Program-made: the position numbers and the translations under genes
Assembly: GCA_025934775.1 (NCBI GenBank)
Contig: JAICWO010000019.1
Location: 1 to 64,000, forward strand
Direction: 5' to 3'
Length of the DNA: 64,000 nt
Origin: Gemmatimonadaceae bacterium
GTDB lineage: Bacteria; Gemmatimonadota; Gemmatimonadetes; Gemmatimonadales; Gemmatimonadaceae
The notes under the pieces: model-generated
The model's input: the letters and a program-made list of their open reading frames with translations, nothing else
Databases searched by the model: none
Told to the model about the DNA's origin: nothing
In this document: piece after piece, positions 7,057-14,279 of the stretch
Numbering within the stretch: the first letter of the stretch is position 1
Layout of the letters: every line of letters begins with the position of its first letter

Positions 7057-8115
7057 TCACGCAAGCACGAGGCCGAACGGCGCGCGAGCGACCACCTCGC
7101 CGATCTCCACCGCGCCGGGCACGCGCGAAAGATACTCCGCCGTCCGGTCGGCCGGCACGGCGACGAGCAGTCCGCCCGAAGTCTGCGGATCGATGAGCAA
7201 CGCCTGGAGCGCCTCCGGCGTTCCGGTCCACTCGACGAGCGGGCGCAGATAACTCTCATTGCGCTCGGCGCCGCCGGTGCGCATGCCGTGCTCCCACGCG
7301 TCACGCGCGCCGGGCAGCAGCGGCACACGCTCCGCCTCGATCCGCAGCGTCACGCCGCTCGCCGCGGCGATGTGCGATGCGTGACCGAGCAGCCCGAAGC
7401 CCGTGATGTCCGTGGCGCATCGTGCGCCGACGGCGAGCGCCGCCCGGCTGGCTTCCGCGTTGAGCTTGCACATGGACGCATACAGCGCATCGCGCTCGGC
7501 GGTTCCAATGGCGCCATTTTTCTCGGCGGTCGCGAGCAGCCCGGTGCCGATCGGCTTCGTGAGGACGAGACGATCGCCAGCCACGGCGTTCGCGTTGCTC
7601 AGAATGCGCGACGGATGCGCGCGGCCAGTCACCGAGAGGCCGTACTTCAGCTCCTCATCGATGATGCTGTGACCACCCACCACGAAGGCACCGGATTCGT
7701 GCACCTTGTCCTGACCGCCGCGCAGAATCTCGGTGAGCACCTCGATGGGCAGTTTGCCTGAGGGAAAGCCTACGATGTTCATCGCCGTGAGCGGCTCGCC
7801 ACCCATGGCGTAGACGTCGGACAGCGCGTTGGCCGCCGCGATCTGGCCGAAGGCGTAGGGATCGTCGACGATGGGCGCGAAGAAGTCGACGGTCTGCACG
7901 AGCGCGAGATCGTCGGACATGACGAAGACCCCTGCGTCATCGAACGTCTCGCGCCCAACGATGAGGCGCGGATCCGATCGCGACGGCAGGTCCTTCAAGG
8001 CACGCGTGAGGTCACCCGGACCCAGCTTGGCGGCTCAACCCGCGCAGCGGGCGAATGCCGTGAGCCGGAAGAGCTCCGCGCGCGTGTTGGAGGTACCGCC
8101 CGAATCAGTGCTCAT
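7057..8115 (-). CDS. selD: Selenophosphate synthetase SelD, a selenoprotein (in-frame UGA at codon 27)
   Basis: Makes selenophosphate from selenide and ATP, the selenium donor for Sec-tRNA. Read from ATG at 8115, the frame is MSTDSGGTSNTRAELFRLTAF, then ARCAGU with UGA at 8035-8037, then AAKLGPGDLTRALKDLPS, and open to 7057: 352 residues with Sec27. E. coli SelD has RLTQYSHGAGCGCK, so Sec27 aligns with catalytic Cys17 and Lys30 with the essential Lys. Downstream motifs are intact: DDAGVFV, TVDFFAPIVDDPY, AMGGEP, GGHSI, DITGFGLLGH and DPQTSGGLL. Starting after the UGA (TTG at 7998) would remove the catalytic residue and the glycine-rich N-terminus. No convincing Shine-Dalgarno precedes the ATG. 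Confidence 0.93.
8009..8037 (-). promoter_or_regulatory. Candidate bacterial SECIS hairpin with its UGA codon
   Basis: The UGA (8035-8037) is followed on the minus strand by a 5-bp hairpin GGGTC-CGGGT-GACCT (8023 to 8009, one G-U pair). The loop begins 17 nt past the UGA, inside the 16-37 nt window known for SelB-bound SECIS loops, and contains the G-rich feature expected of them. The hairpin lies wholly within the selD coding sequence. Confidence 0.6.
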
Positions 8116-8131
8116 GAGACGAATGAAGAAA

Positions 8132-8156
8132 CGCCCCGCGAACGATTCGCGGGGCG
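8132..8156 (-). terminator. Intrinsic terminator after ridA, just upstream of selD
   Basis: An 11-bp perfect stem CGCCCCGCGAA/TTCGCGGGGCG with a 3-nt loop, followed on the minus strand by TTTCTTC. It lies 10 nt beyond the ridA stop and only 16 nt before the selD ATG, so selD expression may depend on read-through. Confidence 0.75.
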
Positions 8157-8166
8157 GACAGCAGCA

Positions 8167-8550
8167 TCAGGGAATCGCGACGATCGCTTCGACCTCGACG
8201 AGAACGCCGCGCGGGAGCGCCGCAACTTGCACGGTCGAACGCGCCGGACGCGCGTCGCCGAGCGTGCGCCCGTATACGTCGTTGAAGGCGGGAAAGTCGT
8301 TCATGTCGTGAAGGAACACCGTCGTCTTCACGACATCCTTCCAGCCGGCGTTCACCGTGGACAGCACCGCGCCGAGGTTCGTCATCACCCGCTCGGTTTG
8401 CGCCTTCACGTCGCCCGGCACCACCTGCCCCGTCGCCGGGTCGAGCGCGATCTGTCCCGCAGTGAACAAGAAACCGTTCGCGACCACGCCCTGCGAGTAT
8501 GGCCCGATGGCCGCCGGCGCGTTGTCGGAATGCACGATCTTGGTGCTCAC
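8167..8550 (-). CDS. ridA: RidA family enamine/imine deaminase
   Basis: Hydrolyses reactive 2-aminoacrylate and related imines released by PLP enzymes. The 127-residue product is the normal length. It has the N-terminal AIGPYSQGVVANGFLFTAGQ, the DVVKTTVFLHDMNDF strand and the active-site Arg in ARSTVQVAALPRG, with the terminal VEVEAIVAI. The GTG at 8550 has a good Shine-Dalgarno (GAGGAG, about 7 nt upstream) and overlaps the tatD stop (GTGA). Confidence 0.94.
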   Translation of the reverse strand: MSTKIVHSDNAPAAIGPYSQGVVANGFLFTAGQIALDPATGQVVPGDVKAQTERVMTNLGAVLSTVNAGWKDVVKTTVFLHDMNDFPAFNDVYGRTLGDARPARSTVQVAALPRGVLVEVEAIVAIP

Positions 8551-9341
8551 GAATCACTCCTCGATGTCAAGGCTAGTCCGAACAGCTTGACCGCGTTGTT
8601 GGCCGTCTGCGTTCCAAGCCCAATGGCGTCGACGCCGCGCGCGGCGGCCACGCGCGCGACGGTGAAACTAACCCAGGCCGGCTCGTTTCGCTTTCCGCGA
8701 TTCGGCACCGGCGCCAGATATGGCGCGTCCGATTCGACGAGCAGCCGATCGTCCGGCACCAGGCGGATCAGCGCGTCGTCATCCCACTTCTTGAAGGTGA
8801 CGATGCCGCTGAACGAAACGTACCACCCGACGCCAAGCGCGATCTCGGCGAGGCGATGCGAGCCGGTGTAACAGTGCAGCACGCCGCGGACGCCGGCCGC
8901 CCCCGCCTCGGCGATCATCGCGGCGGTGTCGTCTTCGGCGTCGCGCGTATGCACCACGACGGGACGATCGAGCTCGCGCGCGAGCGCGAGCTGCGCGGCG
9001 AACGCACGGCGTTGGTGATCACGCGGCGAGTGGTCGTAACGCGCATCCAGCCCGCACTCGCCGATCGCGACCGCGCCGCACGCGACCATCTCACGGATGG
9101 CCTCGGGATCGCCGATTGGATCGAAGCTCGCGGCGTCGTCTGGATGCACGCCCGCGGTGAAGAAGACGAAGCCCGGATGCGCGCCGGCGATGGCCGACGC
9201 GCTCCGGGCGGCACCGAGCGACTCGCCGATCGCGACGAGGGCGAGCGCGCCAGTGAGGCGCGCTCGCCCGATCACCGCGTCGCGGTCGTTGTCGAACGCG
9301 GGGTCCGCGAGATGAGTGTGGCTATCGACGAACGCGGTCAG
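8547..9341 (-). CDS. tatD: TatD family metal-dependent hydrolase/DNase, inferred CTG start
   Basis: TIM-barrel metallohydrolase with 3'-5' exonuclease activity in characterised members. The metal-binding N-terminus FVDSHTHLADPAF is encoded only upstream of the first ordinary start (GTG at 9275). No ATG, GTG or TTG lies in frame before it, but a CTG at 9339-9341 overlaps the secF stop as CTGA. That start gives 264 residues, normal for the family, with His8 and His10 as metal ligands, then GECGLD, VVHTRDAEDD, LHCYTGS and VESDAPYL. A nearby sequencing error is the alternative. Confidence 0.88.
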   Translation of the reverse strand: MTAFVDSHTHLADPAFDNDRDAVIGRARLTGALALVAIGESLGAARSASAIAGAHPGFVFFTAGVHPDDAASFDPIGDPEAIREMVACGAVAIGECGLDARYDHSPRDHQRRAFAAQLALARELDRPVVVHTRDAEDDTAAMIAEAGAAGVRGVLHCYTGSHRLAEIALGVGWYVSFSGIVTFKKWDDDALIRLVPDDRLLVESDAPYLAPVPNRGKRNEPAWVSFTVARVAAARGVDAIGLGTQTANNAVKLFGLALTSRSDS

Positions 9342-10345
9342 CGCGCGCCGACCGGCGACGGCCGCTCGCGACGCGGCTCAGTGGCCGGCGTGCTGCTGCC
9401 TTTCGGCGCGCCGGCGGTCTCACGCGGCCACTTGCGCTCGATCCAGAGGAGGATCGGGCCGGCGATGTAGATGGAGCTGAACGTACCGGTGAACACACCG
9501 AACGCCATGATCCACGAGAACGGACGGATCACTTCGCCGGCGAAGAGGAGCAGCGCCATCGTCGCCGCGAACACGGTCGTGTGCGTCAGCACGGAGCGTG
9601 GCAGCGTCTCGTTGATCGAGCGATTGAGCACGTCGTACAGCGGCTCCTTGCGCTGCTTCTTCAAATTCTCGCGCACACGATCGAAGATGATGATCGTGTC
9701 ATTCAAAGAGTAGCCGATCACCGTCAGAATGGCCGCAACGACCGTGAGCGAAATCTCGAGATGCATCATCGCGAGGAACGCCATCGTCGTCAGGATGTCG
9801 TGCATCGTGGCGACGGTGGCCGCGACGCCGAAGCGCCACTCGAACCGGAACGCGAGGTAGATCAGCGTGACGACGAACGAGATCAGGATGGCGGTAATGG
9901 CTTTGGTGCGCAGCTCCGAGCCAACGCGCGGGCCGATCGACTGCGCCTGCGCCACGTGCACCGGGTTATCGGCGAGCGTGGTCTTGAGCACTTTGATGAT
10001 CGACGCGCCCGCGCTGTCGGCGTTCTGGGCCGCCGCGAGGCCTTCCTTGGGGGGCACCTTGACCATGTAGTCGCGCGTCGTACCGAACGTGGTCACCTCG
10101 GCGCCCTTGTAGCCCGCCGCGTCGACGGCGGAACGGACCACGTCGCCCGGCGCGTCCTTGGCAAACGCGAGCTGCACCACCGAGCCGCCGAGGAACTCGA
10201 CGCTGTAGTTGAGCGCGTGCCCGGTCCGGATGCGGTGATAGCCGAGAAGCACCATGCCGAGCGCGATGAACGCGATCGTCGCGATGACCGCGGTCTTCCA
10301 GTGCTTGATGAAATCGAGCTTGGTGTCGTGAAGAATGCGCAGCAT
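9338..10345 (-). CDS. secF: Protein translocase subunit SecF
   Basis: Inner-membrane partner of SecD that uses the proton gradient to help complete protein export. The 335 residues include an N-terminal transmembrane helix (about 20-37), a periplasmic domain containing NYSVEFLGGSVVQLAF, and five C-terminal helices with the SecF signatures FRFEWRFGVAA, SLNDTIIIFDRVREN and NRSINETLPRSVLTH. A Shine-Dalgarno (AAGGA) precedes the ATG. It lies 9 nt after secD and overlaps tatD. Confidence 0.97.
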   Translation of the reverse strand: MLRILHDTKLDFIKHWKTAVIATIAFIALGMVLLGYHRIRTGHALNYSVEFLGGSVVQLAFAKDAPGDVVRSAVDAAGYKGAEVTTFGTTRDYMVKVPPKEGLAAAQNADSAGASIIKVLKTTLADNPVHVAQAQSIGPRVGSELRTKAITAILISFVVTLIYLAFRFEWRFGVAATVATMHDILTTMAFLAMMHLEISLTVVAAILTVIGYSLNDTIIIFDRVRENLKKQRKEPLYDVLNRSINETLPRSVLTHTTVFAATMALLLFAGEVIRPFSWIMAFGVFTGTFSSIYIAGPILLWIERKWPRETAGAPKGSSTPATEPRRERPSPVGAR

Positions 10346-10354
10346 GATGAATCC

Positions 10355-12067
10355 TTAGATGCTCAGCGTCTGGGCGCCGCGCGAGCGGTTGAGCCACAGC
10401 ATGTAGAACGTTCGCACCACGAAGACCGAGGTGACGAGCGAAGCGACGATACCAGCGATCAGCGTGACGGCGAAGCCCTTCACCGGCCCGGTGCCGTACT
10501 GGTACAGCACGGCGGCCGTGAGGATGGTCGACACGTTCGAATCGACGATCGCGGGCATCGCGTGGCGGAAGCCCTCGTCGATCGAGGTGCGTACGGTTTT
10601 TCCACGCGCGAGCTCTTCTCGAATTCGCTCGAAGATCAGCACGTTCGCGTCCACGGCCATGCCGATGGACAGGATGAAGCCCGCGAGACCAGGCAGCGTG
10701 AGCGTCGCGTCAAAGCCCGCGAGGGCGGCCAACGTGTAGAGCACGTAGAGAATCAGACCGCCGACCGCGAGCATCCCCGAGAAGCGGTAGTAGCCGAGCA
10801 TGATGAGCACGACGAGCGCGACGGACAGGATTCCCGCACGGATGCCCTTGTTGATCGAGTCCTGGCCGAGGCTGGGTCCGATGACGTTGGACTGCGCGAC
10901 GCGGAGCGGCACCGGAAGCGCGCCGGCACGGAGCACGAGCGCGAGATCCTGCGCGGCCGAGAGGCCCTTGCCGCCCATCGTGATCTGGCCGCGCGTGCCG
11001 ATGGCGCTCTGAATCACCGGGGGGCGACCCATGACGCGACCATCGAGGATGATGGCCATGTAGTCGCCGACGTGCTTACCGGTTTCGTTCCGGAAGCGCC
11101 GGCCGCCTTCGTTGTCGAGCGAGAACTCGACGACGGTGCCGTCGATCTGGCTCTGGTTGGGCTGCGCATCGTTGAGATGGTCGCCCGTCATGATGTCTTT
11201 CGCGTCCGTCAGGTACCACGCACGGTAGGTCTTTCCACCGAGCACCGTCGTGTCGGTGCTGGGATAGAACGACTTTCCGGGAGGCATCGCCGCGGCGACG
11301 GTGGAATCCGCGAGGTATTTCTTGAGCGAACTCTCATTGTCGAGCGCGACGTAAAATTCGCCCGGCATCCCGCCCTGCTGGAGCAGGCTCGAGAACGCGC
11401 CGCCCGGCTGCGGCTTGGAGGAATCGGCCGCGGCAGCAGCGGCGGCCGCGCCGGTGTCCGTGTTCGCCTTCGCCAGCGCGATGGACTTCTTGGCGGTGTC
11501 GGCCTTCTTGGTCGTGTCCGCCGTCTTGAGCAATCCCTGAATGCCCTTCTCCGCGGGCGCCGGCGCGGCAGCGCCGTTGGTTCCCGATGGCGTCAAGCCG
11601 CGCTGCCTGACCACCTGATCGAGATGCGCGAGATCGCGCTCGAGCGCCTGCGACTTGTCCGTGATCTTGAACTCGAGGAACGCCTGCTCCTCGACGAGCT
11701 CGCGCGCGCGCTCCTCGTCCTGAATGCCGGGGATCTGCACGACGATGCGATCGTTCCCCTCCTTCTGCACCTGCGGATCAGAGACGCCGAAGCCCTCGAT
11801 GCGCGTGCGCACCGTCTTGAGGGCGCGCTCGATGGCGTCAGCCTTCTTGTCGGCTGGGATCGCCTGCTTCGAGTCGTCGACCTCGAGCGCCAGGTAGGTG
11901 CCGCCCTTGAGGTCGAGACCCTTCTGGAGCGGGACGTGTCGCGACGTCTGCTCATGGAGCAGCCCATCCGAGCCACGAACCTGCGTCGTGACGTTTCGCG
12001 GGAACAGCGCCCAGATCGAGAGCACGCACAGGGCGACGATGGTCAGTACGCGATACTTCAGGGGCAT
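10355..12067 (-). CDS. secD: Protein translocase subunit SecD
   Basis: Large partner of SecF in the Sec translocon. The 570 residues hold one N-terminal transmembrane helix (about 7-22), a P1 head domain opening with GLDLKGGTYLALEVD, and a C-terminal five-helix block with GFILSIGMAVDANVLIFERI and REELARGKTVRTSIDEGF. A low-complexity KKADTAKK/AAAAAAADSS insertion (about 185-220) lies in the periplasmic part and is not typical. A promoter candidate lies 43-71 bp upstream. Confidence 0.97.
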   Translation of the reverse strand: MPLKYRVLTIVALCVLSIWALFPRNVTTQVRGSDGLLHEQTSRHVPLQKGLDLKGGTYLALEVDDSKQAIPADKKADAIERALKTVRTRIEGFGVSDPQVQKEGNDRIVVQIPGIQDEERARELVEEQAFLEFKITDKSQALERDLAHLDQVVRQRGLTPSGTNGAAAPAPAEKGIQGLLKTADTTKKADTAKKSIALAKANTDTGAAAAAAAADSSKPQPGGAFSSLLQQGGMPGEFYVALDNESSLKKYLADSTVAAAMPPGKSFYPSTDTTVLGGKTYRAWYLTDAKDIMTGDHLNDAQPNQSQIDGTVVEFSLDNEGGRRFRNETGKHVGDYMAIILDGRVMGRPPVIQSAIGTRGQITMGGKGLSAAQDLALVLRAGALPVPLRVAQSNVIGPSLGQDSINKGIRAGILSVALVVLIMLGYYRFSGMLAVGGLILYVLYTLAALAGFDATLTLPGLAGFILSIGMAVDANVLIFERIREELARGKTVRTSIDEGFRHAMPAIVDSNVSTILTAAVLYQYGTGPVKGFAVTLIAGIVASLVTSVFVVRTFYMLWLNRSRGAQTLSI

Positions 12068-12109
12068 ACGACTGCGGGAAGGAGGTAGGAGTCTTGCGGA
12101 GAACCTATA

Positions 12110-12138
12110 ACGTTAAATGGCTCTTACGCTTGGGTCAA
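12110..12138 (-). promoter_or_regulatory. Candidate secDF promoter
   Basis: TTGACC (12133-12138), 17-nt spacer, TAACGT (12110-12115), minus strand. The -35 lies in the ribF 3' end. It would start secD-secF-tatD-ridA transcription about 35 nt before the secD ATG. Confidence 0.45.
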
Positions 12139-13050
12139 CGCGAGCCGAGCGTCTTCCGCGTCCCGGCCAAGCTGAGCCACGAGCGCATCGACGCCATCGA
12201 AGCGCATGACGTCTCGTAGACGACGTATGAACTCCACCGAAACGGATTCGCCGTACCAATCGCCGGCGGTGTCGAACAAGTGGATTTCGAGCTCACGGCC
12301 GAACTCGCCGAACGTGGGCCGGCCGCCGAGGTTCATCATGCCGCCGAACGTTCCACGCGTCGTCTGCGCACGAACCGCGTATACCCCATCGGGCGGGAGA
12401 AGTTTGCGCGCCGACGCGAGCTGCGCGTTGAGCGTCGGATAGCCGAGCTCGCGGCCGCGCTGCACGCCGTGCCCAACGACGCCGCGGAAACCATAGCGCC
12501 TTCCGAGCGCGCGCTGCGCCCGTTCGAGATCGCCGTGCGCGACCGCGCTCCGCACCGCGCTCGACGATACCGGCGAGCCACTCCCATCGAGCGTCGGGGG
12601 GACCACGTGCACGCGGAAATCGAGTCGATTGCCGAGCGCCGTGAGGAGCTGCGCATCACCCTGCCGCCCGCGGCCGAGACCGTGATCGAACCCGATCACC
12701 AGCTCGCGCACGCGATAGCGCTCGAGCAGCAGCTCCGTCACGAACGACTCGGCGCTATAGCGCGAGAGCGCGCGCGTGAACGGCAGCACGACAACGGAGA
12801 GCGCGCCGCAGTCGACGAGCGCATCGAGCTGTTCTTCACCAGGCGAGAGCAGCATCGGCGCGGCTGGCGGATTGACGACCTCGAGCGGATGCGGCCGGAA
12901 CGTCACCAGCACCGGTGCGCATCCCGTCGCGGCGGCGCGCTCCTGAAGCACGCGCAGAATGTCACGGTGGCCAAGGTGCACGCCGTCGAACGTGCCGACG
13001 GTGAGCACGGATCCGCTCGAGAGCTGCGGAAGTCCGGGCGAGTCAGCCAT
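12124..13050 (-). CDS. ribF: Bifunctional riboflavin kinase/FAD synthetase RibF
   Basis: Phosphorylates riboflavin to FMN and adenylylates it to FAD. The 308-residue product has the N-terminal nucleotidyltransferase motif GTFDGVHLGHRDIL (about 18-31), VIGFDHGLGRGRQGD, and a C-terminal flavokinase domain with GRELGYPTLNAQ, DGVYAVR and GGMMNLGGRPTFGE. The ATG at 13050 overlaps the truB stop by 8 nt. The truB-ribF pairing is common. Confidence 0.96.
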   Translation of the reverse strand: MADSPGLPQLSSGSVLTVGTFDGVHLGHRDILRVLQERAAATGCAPVLVTFRPHPLEVVNPPAAPMLLSPGEEQLDALVDCGALSVVVLPFTRALSRYSAESFVTELLLERYRVRELVIGFDHGLGRGRQGDAQLLTALGNRLDFRVHVVPPTLDGSGSPVSSSAVRSAVAHGDLERAQRALGRRYGFRGVVGHGVQRGRELGYPTLNAQLASARKLLPPDGVYAVRAQTTRGTFGGMMNLGGRPTFGEFGRELEIHLFDTAGDWYGESVSVEFIRRLRDVMRFDGVDALVAQLGRDAEDARLALTQA

Positions 13051-13909
13051 CGCGCAGCACCAGGCGCGGACGCAGCTCGTCGCCTTGCCGGTCGGCGATG
13101 GCGACGAGCGACTCCGCGGCGTCGACGAGCGCGAAACGCGGCGCATCGGTCTCGGCGGCGATTGCGTTGCCGTGAATGACGCGCGTGAGCTCCGTATCGG
13201 CGAGCGCGCGAACGGGCATGGACGGAATCGCGCGTCGCAGCGGAAGCGGGTCGAATGCCCCGGCGGTGATCTGGTCCATCGTCACCGCGTCGTCGACGCT
13301 GAACGCTCCGCTTCGGATCCGGCGGAGCGCGGTGAGATGCGCCGCGCTCTCGAGGAGCCGCCCGAGGTCGCGCGCGAGCGCGCGGATGTACGTTCCCGCA
13401 CTGCAGGTGATTCGCACGTCGAGCGTATCACCGTCCCACGCGCACGACTCCCATCGGTGTACCGTCACGCGCGACGGCGCAAGCACGAGCGGCTCTCCGC
13501 GCCGCGCGGCGTCGTACGCGCGCGAGCCCGCGACTTTCTTCGCGGAATACGCCGGCGGCACCTGCTCGATCTCGCCCGTGAGTCGCGCGATCGCGGCTGG
13601 CACGCGGTCGTGCTCGGGCGGCTCCGCTTCCCGCGTGACCGCACCCGTGGCGTCGTCCGTGTCAGTCTCGGCGCCGAAGCGGATCGTTGCGTCGTACACC
13701 TTGGGCTCGCCTTCGACGTACGGAATTAGTCTCGTTCCGCGACCAATTAGGAGGACGAGCAGACCGGTGGCAAAGGGATCGAGCGTGCCGGTGTGTCCGA
13801 CGCGCCGCGAGCGCACGGCCCGGCGAACGATCGCGACGACGTCGTGCGACGTGATGCCGGCCGGCTTGTCGACGAGCAACAGGCCGTCGTCAGTCGTCGA
13901 CGTCTCCAT
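13043..13909 (-). CDS. truB: tRNA pseudouridine(55) synthase TruB
   Basis: Makes pseudouridine 55 in the T loop of tRNAs. The 288-residue product carries the motif HTGTLDPFATGLL with catalytic Asp44, the N-terminal LLLVDKPAGITSHD, PPAYSAKKVAGSRAYDAARRG and the CSAGTYIRALARDLG motif. It starts at ATG 13909, 20 nt inside rbfA. Confidence 0.97.
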   Translation of the reverse strand: METSTTDDGLLLVDKPAGITSHDVVAIVRRAVRSRRVGHTGTLDPFATGLLVLLIGRGTRLIPYVEGEPKVYDATIRFGAETDTDDATGAVTREAEPPEHDRVPAAIARLTGEIEQVPPAYSAKKVAGSRAYDAARRGEPLVLAPSRVTVHRWESCAWDGDTLDVRITCSAGTYIRALARDLGRLLESAAHLTALRRIRSGAFSVDDAVTMDQITAGAFDPLPLRRAIPSMPVRALADTELTRVIHGNAIAAETDAPRFALVDAAESLVAIADRQGDELRPRLVLRDG

Positions 13910-14270
13910 CGCTCGGCCGGCCGTCCTTGATCTGCGAGAGCAGCGTTTCGATGCGCGCGGCGCGCGCGATGCTCTCGTCGGCGACGAAGGTGATCGCGGG
14001 CGCGAGCCGCAAGTGCAGCGCGCGACCGACGCGCGACCGCAGATGTCCAGCCACGCTCGCGAGGCCCTCGAAGGTCTGCGTGCGTTCGGCGTCAGAGCCC
14101 ATGACGCTCACGAAGACTTTCGCGTGGCGAAGGTCGCGCGTGACCTGGGCGCCCGTGACGGTCGTCAGGCGCGAGATCCGCGGATCCTTGGCTTCTTCCG
14201 CGAGGAACGTCGCCACTTCTTCGCGAATGGCCTCCGCCACGCGGTCCGCGCGGCGATTATCACTGCCCAT
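13890..14270 (-). CDS. rbfA: Ribosome-binding factor A
   Basis: KH-like 30S maturation factor acting on the 5' domain of 16S rRNA. The 126-residue product opens RADRVAEAIREEVATFLAEEAKDPR, followed by TTVTGAQVTRDLRHAKVFVSV and RVGRALHLRLAPAITFVAD, the family pattern. It lies between infB (9 nt gap) and truB, the conserved order. Confidence 0.95.
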   Translation of the reverse strand: MGSDNRRADRVAEAIREEVATFLAEEAKDPRISRLTTVTGAQVTRDLRHAKVFVSVMGSDAERTQTFEGLASVAGHLRSRVGRALHLRLAPAITFVADESIARAARIETLLSQIKDGRPSDGDVDD

Positions 14271-14279
14271 TGGCGGACC

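Noticed and set aside
7057-7998. SelD starting at TTG 7998, after the UGA
   Set aside because: It removes the catalytic residue and the conserved glycine-rich N-terminus, while the upstream frame matches SelD perfectly through the UGA.
9581-12088. A plus-strand open frame of over 800 codons opposite secF/secD
   Set aside because: Arg/Glu/His-rich shadow of GC-rich coding DNA, no family motif, antisense to clearly homologous secD and secF. Similar long frames opposite infB (13176-16010) and secreted/Bat genes were dropped for the same reason.
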